A stretch of 64,000 nt of DNA from an uncultured Sutterella sp. (GCA_900544345.1 UQUR01000008.1:22300-86299); one strand, 5' to 3'; shown: positions 53,578-63,748, counted from the first letter of the stretch. Notes: generated by a model from the sequence alone, not told the origin. Numbers and translations: made by a program.

Positions 53578-53591
53578 AAAGGAAAAATAAA

Positions 53592-54038
53592 ATGACGATT
53601 AAAGAACAAATCATGGCCGACATGAAAGCTGCCATGAAGGCGCACGATGCTGCTCGCTTAGGTGCTATTCGATTGCTCATGGCTGCAATTAAACAAAAAG
53701 AAGTCGATGAACGTATTCAATGCGCTGATGCTGATATCGTTGCCATTATTGCTAAATTAGTTAAACAACGTCACGATTCCATCGAGCAATATACGGCGGC
53801 TAATCGTCAGGATTTGGCAGAAAAAGAACAGGCTGAAATTGAAGTCTTATCAACTTATCTGCCGAAGCCTTTGAGTGAAGAAGAAATTACGGCTATTGTC
53901 GATGAAGCTATTGCTGCAATTGGCGCTACCGGAATGGCTGCTATGGGTAAAGTGATGGGCGCTGTTAAGCCCAAACTTACCGGTCGCGCTGACATGAGCA
54001 AAGTTTCTGCTTTAATTAAGCAAAAACTGTCTGCCTAG
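53592..54038 (+). CDS. GatB/YqeY domain-containing protein
   Basis: A 148-residue helical protein of the YqeY type, related to the tRNA-binding tail of GatB. It begins MTIKEQIMADMKAAMKAHDA and has LGAIRLLMAAIKQKEVDER and EVLSTYLPKPLSEEEI, the family signatures. Its function is not proven. It is regularly found between rpsU and dnaG in betaproteobacteria, as here, and dnaG follows after 15 bp. Confidence 0.93.
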   Translation: MTIKEQIMADMKAAMKAHDAARLGAIRLLMAAIKQKEVDERIQCADADIVAIIAKLVKQRHDSIEQYTAANRQDLAEKEQAEIEVLSTYLPKPLSEEEITAIVDEAIAAIGATGMAAMGKVMGAVKPKLTGRADMSKVSALIKQKLSA

Positions 54039-54053
54039 TAATTTCTCTTGATT

Positions 54054-55961
54054 ATGATCCCTGAAAGTTTTATCGAAGAGGTTCTCTCGCGCACCGACAT
54101 TGTTCAGGTGATTGGCCGCTATGTGAAGTTGCAGCACAAAGGCAGCAACTGGATGGCTTGTTGTCCTTTTCATAAGGAAAAAACGCCTTCTTTTGCGGTC
54201 AATCCCTCGAAGCAGTTTTTCAAATGCTTTGGCTGTGGCGAGCATGGTACAGCGATTACCTTTTTGATGAAATTTAAGGGACTGACATTCCCTGAGGCAA
54301 TTAAGGAACTTGCAGATAATCTGGGTATGGAAGTTCCGGAAGACCGTCAGGCAAAAGTTCGCCAAGCCAAAGCTAAAACACTGACCGATTATCTGGCTCA
54401 GGCGGCTGACTTTTATCACCAAGCTTTATTTCATGATCGTCACGCCATTGAGTATTTGAAAGGTCGTGGCATTACTGAAGAAACGGTTAATAAGTTTCAG
54501 TTGGGCTTATCGCCGGATACCTGGCAGGGACTTCAATCAATATTTAAAGCTGAGGGATACGAAGACTCTAAACTTGAAGAATGCGGTCTTGTCATTGCTA
54601 AAGATGCGCATCGTTACGATCGTTTCCGCGGCAGGATCATGTATCCGATTCGCAATCCGAGAGGGCAGGTGATCGGGTTCGGTGCCCGCACAATGATCCC
54701 TGGTGAAGAGCCGAAATATCTGAATTCTCCTGAAACGCCTGTTTATCACAAAAGCCAGGAACTCTACGGGCTTTACGAAGCCCGTGATGCTATTCACAAA
54801 AAAGGTAGGGCTATCGTCTGTGAAGGCTACATGGACGTAATCCAAATGTCCCAGGGTGGATTTTTGGAAACGGTAGCTGCCTTAGGAACTTCGATTACGC
54901 CTGAGCACGTTAAAAGACTTTTCCAGCTCTCAGACCACGTCTACTTTTCTTTTGATGGTGATGCTGCGGGTTTTAAGGCTGCCCGTCGAGCAATGGAGTC
55001 TACGCTTTCGATTATCAGCGATACTCAAACTGCTCACTTTGTGCTGTTGCCTCAGGATGAAGATCCTGACAGCCTGATTAAATCTCAAGGTCCTGAGGCT
55101 TTTGAAGCACAACTACGATCGGCTTTCCCTTTGTCGAAATTTTTCGTAATGGACATTGTCAGGGAGGTTACTCAAGGTCGGGGTTTGCGGACGGCTGAAG
55201 AGCGGGCACAAGCCATTGCTATTGCAAAGCCTTTATTGCAGCGTATGAATGCGCATACTCTTCGGCAGCTCTTGCTTCAGGAATTTTCCTCTGTTTTGAG
55301 AATGGATCCGGGTGAGGTAGCCACTTTATGCGGTGTGACGCTTTTGGATATTCCTCAGACGGCAAAATCTAGCAAACAGGTGAGTGCCTATGGGCGAGAT
55401 GCCCAACAGGGGCAGCGTTACAGGCGTCCGGTTCGTCCGGTGACTACAGGTCCCATCTTTGCCAACATCAAGCGTCGGCTTTTGCAGTGTTTTATCACTC
55501 ATCCTCAGTGGTTGTTGAAGTACTCAGATCAAATAGAGTACGAGCTCTTGGATACTGTTGATGAGTGGGAAGAGGCTATCGTGAGATTGTGGCATTTAGC
55601 TCAAGATCACTCCAAGGGCGAAAGTTTTGATGTTTCTCAGCTCACGACAGGATACCTTTTGTCATTTCTGCAATCCGATGCACTCTATGATCGTCTGGCA
55701 GATTTGGCTTCAGAAGAAGAGGTACTTCAAACTCCTGCGGAAGTGGCGGAGTATGAAATTAAATGTGCTTTCTTAAAATTAGAGAAAGCTCAACTTGATG
55801 CCAAAATTGCAGAAATTCTTTCCTTGGAGGAACAGGGGGAAAATGTGGACTCTCAATATTTGGAAAGGTTGTTTAAGCGGCGTCAAGATATCCATCGATC
55901 TCTGATTGATGAGAGTACTCAGGCAGTAGATTTTGTTTTGGATAATCGTTTGAGTGGTTAA
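54054..55961 (+). CDS. dnaG: DNA primase
   Basis: Makes RNA primers at the replication fork. The 635-residue product has the N-terminal CHC2 zinc finger (CPFHKEKTPSF with FFKCFGC, about residues 40-65), the RNA polymerase core with LGLSPDTWQGL, and the TOPRIM segment AIVCEGYMDVIQ with SFDGDAAG. A C-terminal helicase-binding domain ends near 635. ATG 54054 is used (MIPESFIEEVLSR); no SD is evident, so translation may be inefficient, as is usual for dnaG. Confidence 0.97.
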   Translation: MIPESFIEEVLSRTDIVQVIGRYVKLQHKGSNWMACCPFHKEKTPSFAVNPSKQFFKCFGCGEHGTAITFLMKFKGLTFPEAIKELADNLGMEVPEDRQAKVRQAKAKTLTDYLAQAADFYHQALFHDRHAIEYLKGRGITEETVNKFQLGLSPDTWQGLQSIFKAEGYEDSKLEECGLVIAKDAHRYDRFRGRIMYPIRNPRGQVIGFGARTMIPGEEPKYLNSPETPVYHKSQELYGLYEARDAIHKKGRAIVCEGYMDVIQMSQGGFLETVAALGTSITPEHVKRLFQLSDHVYFSFDGDAAGFKAARRAMESTLSIISDTQTAHFVLLPQDEDPDSLIKSQGPEAFEAQLRSAFPLSKFFVMDIVREVTQGRGLRTAEERAQAIAIAKPLLQRMNAHTLRQLLLQEFSSVLRMDPGEVATLCGVTLLDIPQTAKSSKQVSAYGRDAQQGQRYRRPVRPVTTGPIFANIKRRLLQCFITHPQWLLKYSDQIEYELLDTVDEWEEAIVRLWHLAQDHSKGESFDVSQLTTGYLLSFLQSDALYDRLADLASEEEVLQTPAEVAEYEIKCAFLKLEKAQLDAKIAEILSLEEQGENVDSQYLERLFKRRQDIHRSLIDESTQAVDFVLDNRLSG

Positions 55962-56152
55962 ATTCCAAGCAAAAACCCTTAGTTTTGCAAGCCCAATTCG
56001 CTCGCAAAGCTCGTATAATCGCAGAGCTGTTCTCATTGTAAAAATTAAAGAGAACCGATTTTGCTATCAGTATGATTTGCAAAGGACCCCGACTCTCCCT
56101 TAGCTGTTTCCTGTCTACGATTAAAATCGTGGCAAAGGAATAGAGTGTATGT

Positions 56153-58201
56153 ATGGCTACTCGAAAGAAAAAGTCGTCTAAAAGCGAATCTCTGACGGTT
56201 GCAGCTGCGCCGTCGGCAGAAACCACTATCAATATTCTTTTCGATCAACCGATCAAAATTCAAGCTCCGGACCTTAAAGCGCTTCCTAAAGCGAGCAATG
56301 TCAGTCGCAAGAAACAGCGCTTGAAAAAGTCTTTGGAACAGGTTTATCAAAACGGCGCAAGCGAAATTCGTCTGCAAAAACTTCGCTCTCTGATTGTTCA
56401 GGCTAAGCAAAACGGCTACGTCACTTATGAGCAGCTCTCTGAAGTAGTTCCTGAACAGGTTGATGATGAAGATGAAGCTATTGCTAAGCTTGAGCACGCT
56501 TTTACCTTCTTGGGTATTCAAGTACTTGATGAACCGCCCGCTGAAGACGAAATTTTGCTCAATGATTCCCCCTTGTCTCTTGTGCAGGATGAAGATGATG
56601 AAGATGACGAGGACGTGTTGAGTTTGGTTGAAAGCGATGTAGCTCGAACCTCAGATCCGATGACGATGTACACTCGTGAAATGGGAGCAGTGGCACTTTT
56701 AACCCGTGAGGAAGAAATCGCTATTGCAAGGCGCATTGAAAATGGCTTTCAAGCAATGATGGAAGCAATTGCCGACAGTCCTGTGGCGCTCAAAGCTCTG
56801 GTGGACATGGCTGATACTCTTCGTGCCGATGAAGTTAGTGTTGAAGCTATTGTTGACGGGGTAACAGATGAAGACTTGTCAGTTACTCAGATGAATGAGG
56901 AAGAACTGCCCGAATATAGTGAAGAAGACGATGATGTCCAGGAAGTGGCAATTGGTGCTTCTGGAATGAGTTCCGAACAACTGAAGGTTCTCAAAGATAC
57001 AACACTTGATATTCTTGATACCTGCAAGGGTTACTACGATTGTATGCAGAAAATAGCTGTTGATAGCGATGAATATCGACAGCTTGAAATGGCGGTGAAA
57101 GAGCAGTTGATGAAGGTCCGATTTACGGCTTCTACGGTTCGCACGCTTTCAGACCTTCTTCATGATAAGGCTGAGATCTATAAAAGAATTGAACAGGATG
57201 CACAGCGTCTGCTTGTTGATGTTGTAGGAATGTCCAGAGCTGAGTTCGGGCGTCTTTTTAGGGATGAGGGTTTTAGCAAAGAGGCCATAACCAATCGTCT
57301 TTATAAGGATCAGCCTTACAGCTTAGCTCTAGAGAAAAATATTGACTCTATTTTGCAGATTCAGCACCACTACGCAGAATTTAACTCCCAAGTGAGGTTG
57401 CCTGCTGCTCGTATGCGTGAGCTCTACAGCCAAATGTGCGAAGCTGAGAAAACGGTGCACGAAGCCAAGCAGGAAATGATTAATGCCAATTTGCGGCTTG
57501 TGATCTCTATTGCAAAGCACTACTTGAATCGAGGATTGCAGTTTTTAGATTTGATTCAGGAAGGCAACATGGGGTTGATGAAGGCGGTTGATAAATTTGA
57601 GTATCGCCGCGGCTATAAGTTCTCTACTTATGCAACCTGGTGGATCCGCCAGTCCATTACTCGTGCGCTTGCTGATCAGGGACGTACGATTCGTATTCCT
57701 GTGCATATGGTTGAAACACTCAACAAAATTACGAGAATTTCTCGCCAATACCAGCAAGAATACGGTCGAGAACCTTCGTATGCCTATCTGGCCGAAAAAG
57801 TTGGTCTGTCAGAACAGCGAGTAAGAACTATTATGCGTGCAAGGCGAGAACCAGTTTCTATTGATTCTCCTGTGGGTGACGAGGACGATTCTCATTTGGT
57901 TGATTTCATTGAGGATAAAGTCTTACAGAGTCCGTTGGAAAAAGCCGAAAGTGACAACCTTAAACAGGTTGTACATGAAGTACTTTCTTCTTTGTCTCCG
58001 AGAGAGGCCAAGGTATTGATGTTACGTTATGGTATTGACACTAATACGGAGCACACTTTGGAGGAATTGGGAAGACAGTTCGTGGTGACTCGTGAACGAA
58101 TTCGTCAGATAGAGGCAAAAGCACTCAGAAAGTTGCGCCATCCCAGCAGAGCAAATAAGTTACGAGGATTCCTGGAAGGGGAAGATCCACATAAAATTTG
58201 A
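56153..58201 (+). CDS. rpoD: RNA polymerase primary sigma factor RpoD (first of two tandem copies)
   Basis: A 682-residue sigma-70. Region 1.1 is at about 75-130 ([20 protein letters not shown]), 1.2 near 166-200 ([20 protein letters not shown]), a long non-conserved insert at about 200-435, region 2 at about 438-520 including the -10 reading helix [14 protein letters not shown], region 3, and region 4.2 at about 640-670 ([20 protein letters not shown]). This C-terminus is the canonical housekeeping type. A TATAAT box lies at 56014-56019, about 130 bp upstream, so it may be made from its own promoter as well as from the dnaG operon. A strong terminator follows. Confidence 0.95.
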   Translation: MATRKKKSSKSESLTVAAAPSAETTINILFDQPIKIQAPDLKALPKASNVSRKKQRLKKSLEQVYQNGASEIRLQKLRSLIVQAKQNGYVTYEQLSEVVPEQVDDEDEAIAKLEHAFTFLGIQVLDEPPAEDEILLNDSPLSLVQDEDDEDDEDVLSLVESDVARTSDPMTMYTREMGAVALLTREEEIAIARRIENGFQAMMEAIADSPVALKALVDMADTLRADEVSVEAIVDGVTDEDLSVTQMNEEELPEYSEEDDDVQEVAIGASGMSSEQLKVLKDTTLDILDTCKGYYDCMQKIAVDSDEYRQLEMAVKEQLMKVRFTASTVRTLSDLLHDKAEIYKRIEQDAQRLLVDVVGMSRAEFGRLFRDEGFSKEAITNRLYKDQPYSLALEKNIDSILQIQHHYAEFNSQVRLPAARMRELYSQMCEAEKTVHEAKQEMINANLRLVISIAKHYLNRGLQFLDLIQEGNMGLMKAVDKFEYRRGYKFSTYATWWIRQSITRALADQGRTIRIPVHMVETLNKITRISRQYQQEYGREPSYAYLAEKVGLSEQRVRTIMRARREPVSIDSPVGDEDDSHLVDFIEDKVLQSPLEKAESDNLKQVVHEVLSSLSPREAKVLMLRYGIDTNTEHTLEELGRQFVVTRERIRQIEAKALRKLRHPSRANKLRGFLEGEDPHKI

Positions 58202-58220
58202 TTTAAATCAAATAAATGCC

Positions 58221-58258
58221 AAAGCCTGTGTAAATTGTTGCACAGGCTTTATTTTTCT
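58221..58258 (+). terminator. Intrinsic terminator after the first sigma gene
   Basis: AAAGCCTGTG (58221-58230) pairs perfectly with CACAGGCTTT (58241-58250), followed by ATTTTTC. A second stem TAGATTCG (58271-58278)/CGAATCTA (58307-58314) followed by a T-rich tract may back it up. Confidence 0.88.
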
Positions 58259-58638
58259 AGTGTATCTTAGTAGATTCGCAGTGGTTTGGTGGCCCATCGT
58301 CTCTGACGAATCTAGCTTTTCTCTTATTTCTAGCCCCGAAACCGACTGCCGCTTATTATACGAGCTTCGTTTGTTTGCTGAGTCTGGAGACCGTGCAGAC
58401 TGATGAAGTAAACAACGGGAACAGGATTCACAGAGATGTGAATCGAACCGGTTTGAGACAAACTCTATTGCGTGGGTCAGAGGCTAGGAGCGCGAAATTC
58501 TGTATTTATTATTTGTACGGTGTGTAGTACAGACATGCCGCATGGACTATTGTCCTATTGAATTTGATGCGCTAAGTCACTATCCGCTATTTAGTGTTTT
58601 TCTGTCCGGTTTCATTGACTGAGTATTTGTACGAGATT
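58259..58638 (+). other. Long structured region between the two sigma genes
   Basis: About 380 bp without a recognised gene. Besides the second terminator-like stem (58271-58314) it contains GTCTG/CAGAC (58382-58400), a 7-bp hairpin GATTCAC/GTGAATC with a 6-nt loop (58425-58444) and TGTAC/GTACA near 58514-58531. It must hold the promoter of the second sigma gene, since terminators isolate it from the first; no convincing -35/-10 pair was found. A small RNA or regulatory leader is possible. Confidence 0.45.
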
Positions 58639-60795
58639 ATGAAAAAAGCGACTGTCGAAAAAGCAACCTCTGCCAAAAAAGCCAACGAGGATATTGAATT
58701 GGTTGGCAATTTGGACGTTGAGTCTTCCAATCAGGAAGACTTTGATCAATGGCTGCATTCACATGACAAGTTGAAGATCAACCTCAAAGGCAACTTGACG
58801 TTGGATGAGGATGAGTATGCCCAAGAGGAGCTCGACGAAGAAGAGCTTGAAGAGGAAATTGAAGAAGCCGAGGAACTCTCCGAAGACGATTTCGGGGATG
58901 ACTACGGCGAACTTCCCAAAATCGAAAAGCGCAAAGGCGGACGTAAAAAGAGTGATCCAATTGCCGATTTGCTGCCGACACAAACCGAACAGGAAGAAGG
59001 GGCGGAAAACGGATATCGTCAATTGGTCCGCTTCGGTCGCTCTCGCGGTTGGGTAACGATTGCTGAAATCAATGACTTGCTGCCGGAAAGTGCACTTCGT
59101 TCCGAAGACGCATTAACTGAAATTACTTTGGGTTTGGGTCGCTTCGGTGTTCAGGTTTTTGACCATACGCCTGACGAAGATACGGTAGCCATGTTAGCCG
59201 AGCAACAGGCGACGGTCGATGATGATATCGACGAAGAAGATGCGGCTACTATTTTGACTCCCGAAGAAAGTGCGGGTCTTTCCAAAGATCCGTTAAGAGC
59301 TTATCTGCGTGGCGTAGGCAGTCATAAACTTTTGACCCGTGAAGGCGAAATTGAAGTTGCAAAGAGCATTGAGCAGCATCGTGCTCGCTTGGTTCAAGTA
59401 GTTTTGATGTCCCCACTGTCTATTCAAGAATTGTTGAATTTGGCAGAAAAAGTTCGTGAAGGAACTGAGACAATCGATAATGTTATCGATGGGTTCACCG
59501 ATGTGGCCGGAGAAGAAATTCAAGACGACAGTGGTGACCTCAATACCGATATTGGCGCTGCAGCAATGACTGTTGAACAGCTCAATGAGATGAAGGAACG
59601 TGCTCTGGAAATGTTCGGACGTCTAAAGGGCTATTTGGACAAGATGCGTGAAAGCTTTGCTGATCCCACAAAGAAAAAAGCTTTTGATTTGGCCAGAAAA
59701 AATATCGCCGATGAGTTGTCGATTGTGCGCTTTTCTGTGAAGACGGTTTCACACTTGGCAGATATCTTAGCTGAACATATGTCCAAGGTAACCGATACGA
59801 TGTACGCTATGCGTGATGTAATGGTCAACAAAGCGCACATGACGCAGGAACACTTTGTACGTGGCTTCAGCGAACGATGCTGTGATCGTCAATGGTTCAA
59901 TGATGAAGTAGCAAGCGATGAGCCCTGGGCAAAAGCACTCGAACAGCATCGAGGTGTGTTTGAAGAACTGCAGGCTAGACTTTTGGGTTTGCAGGAAGAA
60001 GCAAGTCTTCCTATCTCCGAGCAGCGAGATCTGCATCGCAGCATGACGGTGGCTCAGGCAAGCTTGTCTAAGGCTAAGGCCAAGATGATTGAAGCTAACC
60101 TGCGACTGGTTATTTCCATTGCCAAGGGTTATGTCAATCGTGGCTTAGCTATGCCGGATTTGATCCAAGAAGGCAACTTGGGTTTGATGAAAGCGGTGGA
60201 TAAATTTGAGTATCGCCGTGGCTATAAATTCTCAACTTATGCAACTTGGTGGGTTCGTCAGGCGGTGACGCGCGCCGTGGCTGACTATGGTAATACCATT
60301 CGTATTCCGGTTCATATGACTGAGTCTTATAACAAGATTCGTCGCATCAAGCAAAAGTATCTGCAAGAGCACGGTAAGCAGCCTTCTGATAATGAGTTGG
60401 CTGAATTATCCGGCGTACCGCTTCCTAAAGTGCAACTGCTGATTCAAGCCATGCGTGGGGTCGAATCAATCGATGCACCGATCGGTGATGATGAAGATGC
60501 TACAAAGTTGGACTTTGTCCGTGGAGATGAAGAACAAGATCCGCAACGTCGCTTTATGGTGACCGCGATGGAAGAAGAAATCAAGAAGTCTTTAGATCGT
60601 TTGACCGATCGTGAGGCGACTGTTCTTCGACTTCGCTATGGTATTGGTACAAGCCATGACCACACGCTTGAAGAAGTTGGCCGTTCAATGGGTCTGACAC
60701 GTGAACGTGTACGTCAAATTGAAAGTGCGGCTATACGTAAATTGCGTAGCCCCGATTTTGCAGAAAGATTACGCGATTACGTTCAAACACGTTAA
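58639..60795 (+). CDS. Second RpoD-type sigma factor (divergent tandem paralog)
   Basis: A 718-residue sigma-70 family protein. A very acidic stretch lies at about 56-90, region 1.1 at about 124-180 ([20 protein letters not shown]), region 1.2 follows [21 protein letters not shown], then a long insert, region 2 at about 479-560 with [15 protein letters not shown], and region 4.2 at about 685-715 ([20 protein letters not shown]). Residues that read the -10 (Gln and Thr of WVRQAVT) and -35 (R-E-R of TRERVRQ) are kept, while the region 1.2 and region 4 surfaces differ clearly from the first copy. Having region 1.1, it is group-1-like rather than RpoS-like. ATG 58639 with GAG just upstream. Confidence 0.92.
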   Translation: MKKATVEKATSAKKANEDIELVGNLDVESSNQEDFDQWLHSHDKLKINLKGNLTLDEDEYAQEELDEEELEEEIEEAEELSEDDFGDDYGELPKIEKRKGGRKKSDPIADLLPTQTEQEEGAENGYRQLVRFGRSRGWVTIAEINDLLPESALRSEDALTEITLGLGRFGVQVFDHTPDEDTVAMLAEQQATVDDDIDEEDAATILTPEESAGLSKDPLRAYLRGVGSHKLLTREGEIEVAKSIEQHRARLVQVVLMSPLSIQELLNLAEKVREGTETIDNVIDGFTDVAGEEIQDDSGDLNTDIGAAAMTVEQLNEMKERALEMFGRLKGYLDKMRESFADPTKKKAFDLARKNIADELSIVRFSVKTVSHLADILAEHMSKVTDTMYAMRDVMVNKAHMTQEHFVRGFSERCCDRQWFNDEVASDEPWAKALEQHRGVFEELQARLLGLQEEASLPISEQRDLHRSMTVAQASLSKAKAKMIEANLRLVISIAKGYVNRGLAMPDLIQEGNLGLMKAVDKFEYRRGYKFSTYATWWVRQAVTRAVADYGNTIRIPVHMTESYNKIRRIKQKYLQEHGKQPSDNELAELSGVPLPKVQLLIQAMRGVESIDAPIGDDEDATKLDFVRGDEEQDPQRRFMVTAMEEEIKKSLDRLTDREATVLRLRYGIGTSHDHTLEEVGRSMGLTRERVRQIESAAIRKLRSPDFAERLRDYVQTR

Positions 60796-60813
60796 TGACA
60801 TCTTTTTAACTTG

Positions 60814-60849
60814 AGGCCACTCTTATCGAAAGGTACGAGTGGCCTTTTT
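60814..60849 (+). terminator. Intrinsic terminator after the second sigma gene
   Basis: AGGCCACTC (60814-60822) pairs perfectly with GAGTGGCCT (60837-60845), followed by TTTTC. The dusA start codon lies only 7 nt after the T-run. Confidence 0.88.
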
Positions 60850-60855
60850 CGAACA

Positions 60856-61878
60856 ATGACAACAAAAATTAATCCCTGGCGTTTTTGTGTAGCTCCAATG
60901 TTGGACTGGACGGATCGACATTGTCGTTATTTTCATAGACAGTTGTCCAGACATGCTCGTCTTTATACTGAAATGGTCACTTGCGGGGCAATAATTTACG
61001 GCGATAAAGCTCGGCACTTGGACTTTAATGCCGAGGAGCATCCTGTAGCTTTGCAGTTAGGTGGCAGCGATCCGAAAGATCTAGCCGTTTGCACCAAGAT
61101 TGCTCAACAGTGGGGCTATGACGAGGTCAATCTCAACTGCGGCTGTCCCAGCGAACGTGTGCAGAGGGGATCCTTCGGAGCCTGTTTGATGGCAGAACCT
61201 CAGTTGGTTGCTGATTGCTGTAAGGCTATGATGGATGTGGCCGATATTGATGTTACAGTTAAGCATCGTATCGGTATTGATAAGATTGAAGACTATAGCT
61301 TTGTTCGTGATTTTGTCGGAACGCTTTTCGATACAGGCGTGAGAACTTTCATTGTTCATACACGTAATGCATGGTTAAAAGGTTTAAGCCCGAAAGAAAA
61401 TCGTGAAATACCGCCTCTGAAGAGAGAAGTTGCATTTAAGCTCAAGGAGGATTTTCCTCAGGCAAGTATTGTGATCAACGGTCAAGTGGATACACTTGAG
61501 TTAGCCGAAGAGCTTCTTCAGAAGGTCGATGGTGTCATGATGGGGAGGGCCGCTTATAAAACGCCTTGGGTTTTAAGTGATGTTGATGCACGTTTGTTTG
61601 CGGATATGCACCCGGTTCCGACTCGTGAAGAACTTATAGAAAGAATGACTCAGTATATTCGGCGAGAAACGCCAAAAGACAGTCATGTTCCCCGTGCTAC
61701 AGCTAAAGCGATGATTGGGTTATTACAAGGATTAGCTGGTGCCAGATTTTATCGAAGGACTTTGTCCGATCCTGCAGCCTTTGCAGAAACGGGAACTGAG
61801 ATATTAAAAGCGGCATTTGCGAGTGCCGGTTGGGCGGAAAGACTGACTGAAGATAGGCGAGATGATGACGAATTTTGA
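60856..61878 (+). CDS. dusA: tRNA-dihydrouridine(20/20a) synthase DusA
   Basis: An FMN-dependent reductase of uridine in the tRNA D-loop, about 340 residues. The N-terminal RFCVAPMLDWTDRHCRYF is diagnostic for DusA, the catalytic Cys lies in VNLNCGCPSERVQRGSFGACLM (quoted around Cys at about residue 98), and FIVHTRNAWLKGLSPKENR is also typical. The ATG at 60856 is the only start that gives the normal N-terminus, yet it lies immediately after a terminator, leaving no room for a Shine-Dalgarno site outside the T-run. Confidence 0.93.
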   Translation: MTTKINPWRFCVAPMLDWTDRHCRYFHRQLSRHARLYTEMVTCGAIIYGDKARHLDFNAEEHPVALQLGGSDPKDLAVCTKIAQQWGYDEVNLNCGCPSERVQRGSFGACLMAEPQLVADCCKAMMDVADIDVTVKHRIGIDKIEDYSFVRDFVGTLFDTGVRTFIVHTRNAWLKGLSPKENREIPPLKREVAFKLKEDFPQASIVINGQVDTLELAEELLQKVDGVMMGRAAYKTPWVLSDVDARLFADMHPVPTREELIERMTQYIRRETPKDSHVPRATAKAMIGLLQGLAGARFYRRTLSDPAAFAETGTEILKAAFASAGWAERLTEDRRDDDEF

Positions 61879-61949
61879 TGGCTTGCCCGATATAATGAGC
61901 AAATCTCAGAATTTTGTTAGAGCCTGAGTATTCAGGCAAAAGGTGATAT

Positions 61950-62699
61950 ATGAAAATACTGGTAGCCGTTAAGCGGGTTGTTGATTACAACGTAAAGGTT
62001 CGACTCAATGATGCAGGGGAACCTGATACTGCCACGGTCAAAATGTCTATCAATCCTTTTGATGAAATCGCTACAGAGTGTGCAGTTCAATTAAAGGAAA
62101 AAGGTATTGCCACCGAAGTAGTCGCTGTGACCATTGGCGCAGAAAAAAGCTTGGATACTTTGCGGGTGGCTATGGCTATGGGAGCCGACCGTGGTATCCA
62201 TGTAGTTAGCGAGGCCATCATTCAGCCATTGCAAGTTGCCAAAATTCTTCAAAAGATTGTTGAGAAAGAACAACCGGACATGATCATTGTTGGTAAGCAG
62301 GCTATTGATAACGATGCTAACCAAGTCGGCCAAATGCTTGCGACTTATTGTGACATTCCTCAAGCCAGTTTTGCTTCTAAATTAGAGATAGCCAACAATA
62401 GCGAAGCGTTAGTGACTCGAGAAGTCGATGGCGGAGTACAGACTGTTGCGGTTAAACTACCTGCGGTGATTACAGCTGATTTGCGTTTGGCTGAACCTCG
62501 GTACGTTACGTTGCCCAATATGATGAAGGCAAAGAGAAAACCAGTTGAAACGATTAATGTCGAAACCTTGGGAGTGGATATTGCTCCTAGGTTAAAGCCT
62601 GTGAGCTACAGCATGCCGAAAAAAGAAAAAAACGGACAAATGTTGAGTTCTGTTTCTGAACTCGTCAATAAGCTTCAAACTGAAGCCAAGGTGCTTTAA
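61950..62699 (+). CDS. etfB: Electron transfer flavoprotein beta subunit
   Basis: The AMP-binding subunit of the soluble flavoprotein that passes electrons from acyl-CoA and other dehydrogenases to the membrane. The 249-residue product begins MKILVAVKRVVDYNVKVRL and shows the family's MSINPFDEIATECAVQLKEKG, VGKQAIDNDANQVGQMLA and the recognition-loop end DLRLAEPRYVTLPNMMKAKRK. Followed by etfA after 13 bp with GAGGAG as SD. Confidence 0.97.
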   Translation: MKILVAVKRVVDYNVKVRLNDAGEPDTATVKMSINPFDEIATECAVQLKEKGIATEVVAVTIGAEKSLDTLRVAMAMGADRGIHVVSEAIIQPLQVAKILQKIVEKEQPDMIIVGKQAIDNDANQVGQMLATYCDIPQASFASKLEIANNSEALVTREVDGGVQTVAVKLPAVITADLRLAEPRYVTLPNMMKAKRKPVETINVETLGVDIAPRLKPVSYSMPKKEKNGQMLSSVSELVNKLQTEAKVL

Positions 62700-62712
62700 T
62701 GAGGAGATTTTC

Positions 62713-63642
62713 ATGCGTGCTTTAGTGATTGGTGAAGTTAATGCAAACGGTTTGAAGCCGACGGCCTGTTCTTTGGTGACTGCAGCATTAAAGGCAGCCG
62801 GCGCGGTTGATATGCTTTTACTGGGTAGACAGCAAATCGCGCAGGATGCGGCAAAGAGTTTATCGGGTGTCGATACTGTATTTGTTAATCCTGAAGAGGG
62901 AGATAATATTCTGACAGAGTCTTTGTCCAAAGCTGTTGTTGGCTTAGCAAAAGAACATGGTTATAGCCATATCTTTTTTGAAGCAAGCTCAATGGGTAAA
63001 AGCGTGATGCCTCGGGTGGCTGCTTTGTTGGATGTTGCTCCATTATCTGATGTGACGGCTATTTTAGACGCCAAAACATTTGTGCGCCCAATTTTTGCCG
63101 GTAGCATTGAAGTAACGCTTCGAAATGAAGAGCCGGTAGTTGTGGCCAGTATTCGTGCAACTGCTTTTGATCCATGTGAAAGAAATGGAGAGGCAAAAGT
63201 TGTCACTGCGGCTACTTTCCCAGAGACAATGAAAACTCGAAAAGTCAGCTTTGAGGCAGTTAAGACCGATCGTCCTGCTTTACAAGGAGCAAGAATAGTG
63301 GTTGCTGGCGGCCGCGGATTGGAAGACGAAGAGGGTTTCAAAAAGTTGGGGCTGCTTGCCGATCGTTTGGGAGCTGCAATTGGAGCAACCCGAGCCGTGG
63401 TAGATATGGGGCTCTGCCCCAATGATTGGCAAATCGGTCAAACTGGAAAAATCATTGCACCTGATCTGTATATTGCAATCGGTATTTCGGGTGCTATGCA
63501 ACACATTGCAGGAATCAAAGATGCAAAGGTAGTGGTAGCGATTAATAATGATCCTGAAGCGGCAATTTTTGAAGTAGCTGATTACGGTTTAGTCATGGAC
63601 GCCAAGCAGGGAATCGATGAGTTACTCAAAGAATTAAATTAA
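62713..63642 (+). CDS. etfA: Electron transfer flavoprotein alpha subunit
   Basis: The FAD-binding subunit of ETF, 309 residues. The N-terminal ETF domain (MRALVIGEVNANGLKPTACS) is followed by the FAD-binding C-terminal domain with GGRGLEDEEGFKKL, GATRAVVDMGLCPNDWQIGQTG, PDLYIAIGISGAMQHIAG and AINNDPEAAIFEVADYG, all hallmarks. Forms an operon with etfB and ends in a clear terminator. The dehydrogenase partner is not in the window. Confidence 0.97.
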   Translation: MRALVIGEVNANGLKPTACSLVTAALKAAGAVDMLLLGRQQIAQDAAKSLSGVDTVFVNPEEGDNILTESLSKAVVGLAKEHGYSHIFFEASSMGKSVMPRVAALLDVAPLSDVTAILDAKTFVRPIFAGSIEVTLRNEEPVVVASIRATAFDPCERNGEAKVVTAATFPETMKTRKVSFEAVKTDRPALQGARIVVAGGRGLEDEEGFKKLGLLADRLGAAIGATRAVVDMGLCPNDWQIGQTGKIIAPDLYIAIGISGAMQHIAGIKDAKVVVAINNDPEAAIFEVADYGLVMDAKQGIDELLKELN

Positions 63643-63651
63643 TTTTTTAAG

Positions 63652-63679
63652 ATAGGGGCGCAAGCCCCTATTAATTTTT
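63652..63679 (+). terminator. Intrinsic terminator after etfA
   Basis: ATAGGGGC (63652-63659) pairs perfectly with GCCCCTAT (63664-63671) with a GCAA loop, followed by TAATTTTTC. Confidence 0.88.
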
Positions 63680-63748
63680 CTAAACTAGGAAATTGAGAGT
63701 AAAGAAAATAGATAAATCAGATCGAAAAAAAAATATTTAAAGGAAGAC

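Noticed and set aside
54466..54845. Extra frames inside dnaG on both strands
   Set aside because: Shadows of the primase frame with no ribosome sites or recognisable products.
58614..58643. TTGACT with a 17-bp spacer before TATGAA as the promoter of the second sigma gene
   Set aside because: The -10 would overlap the start codon, so it cannot drive the full-length gene.
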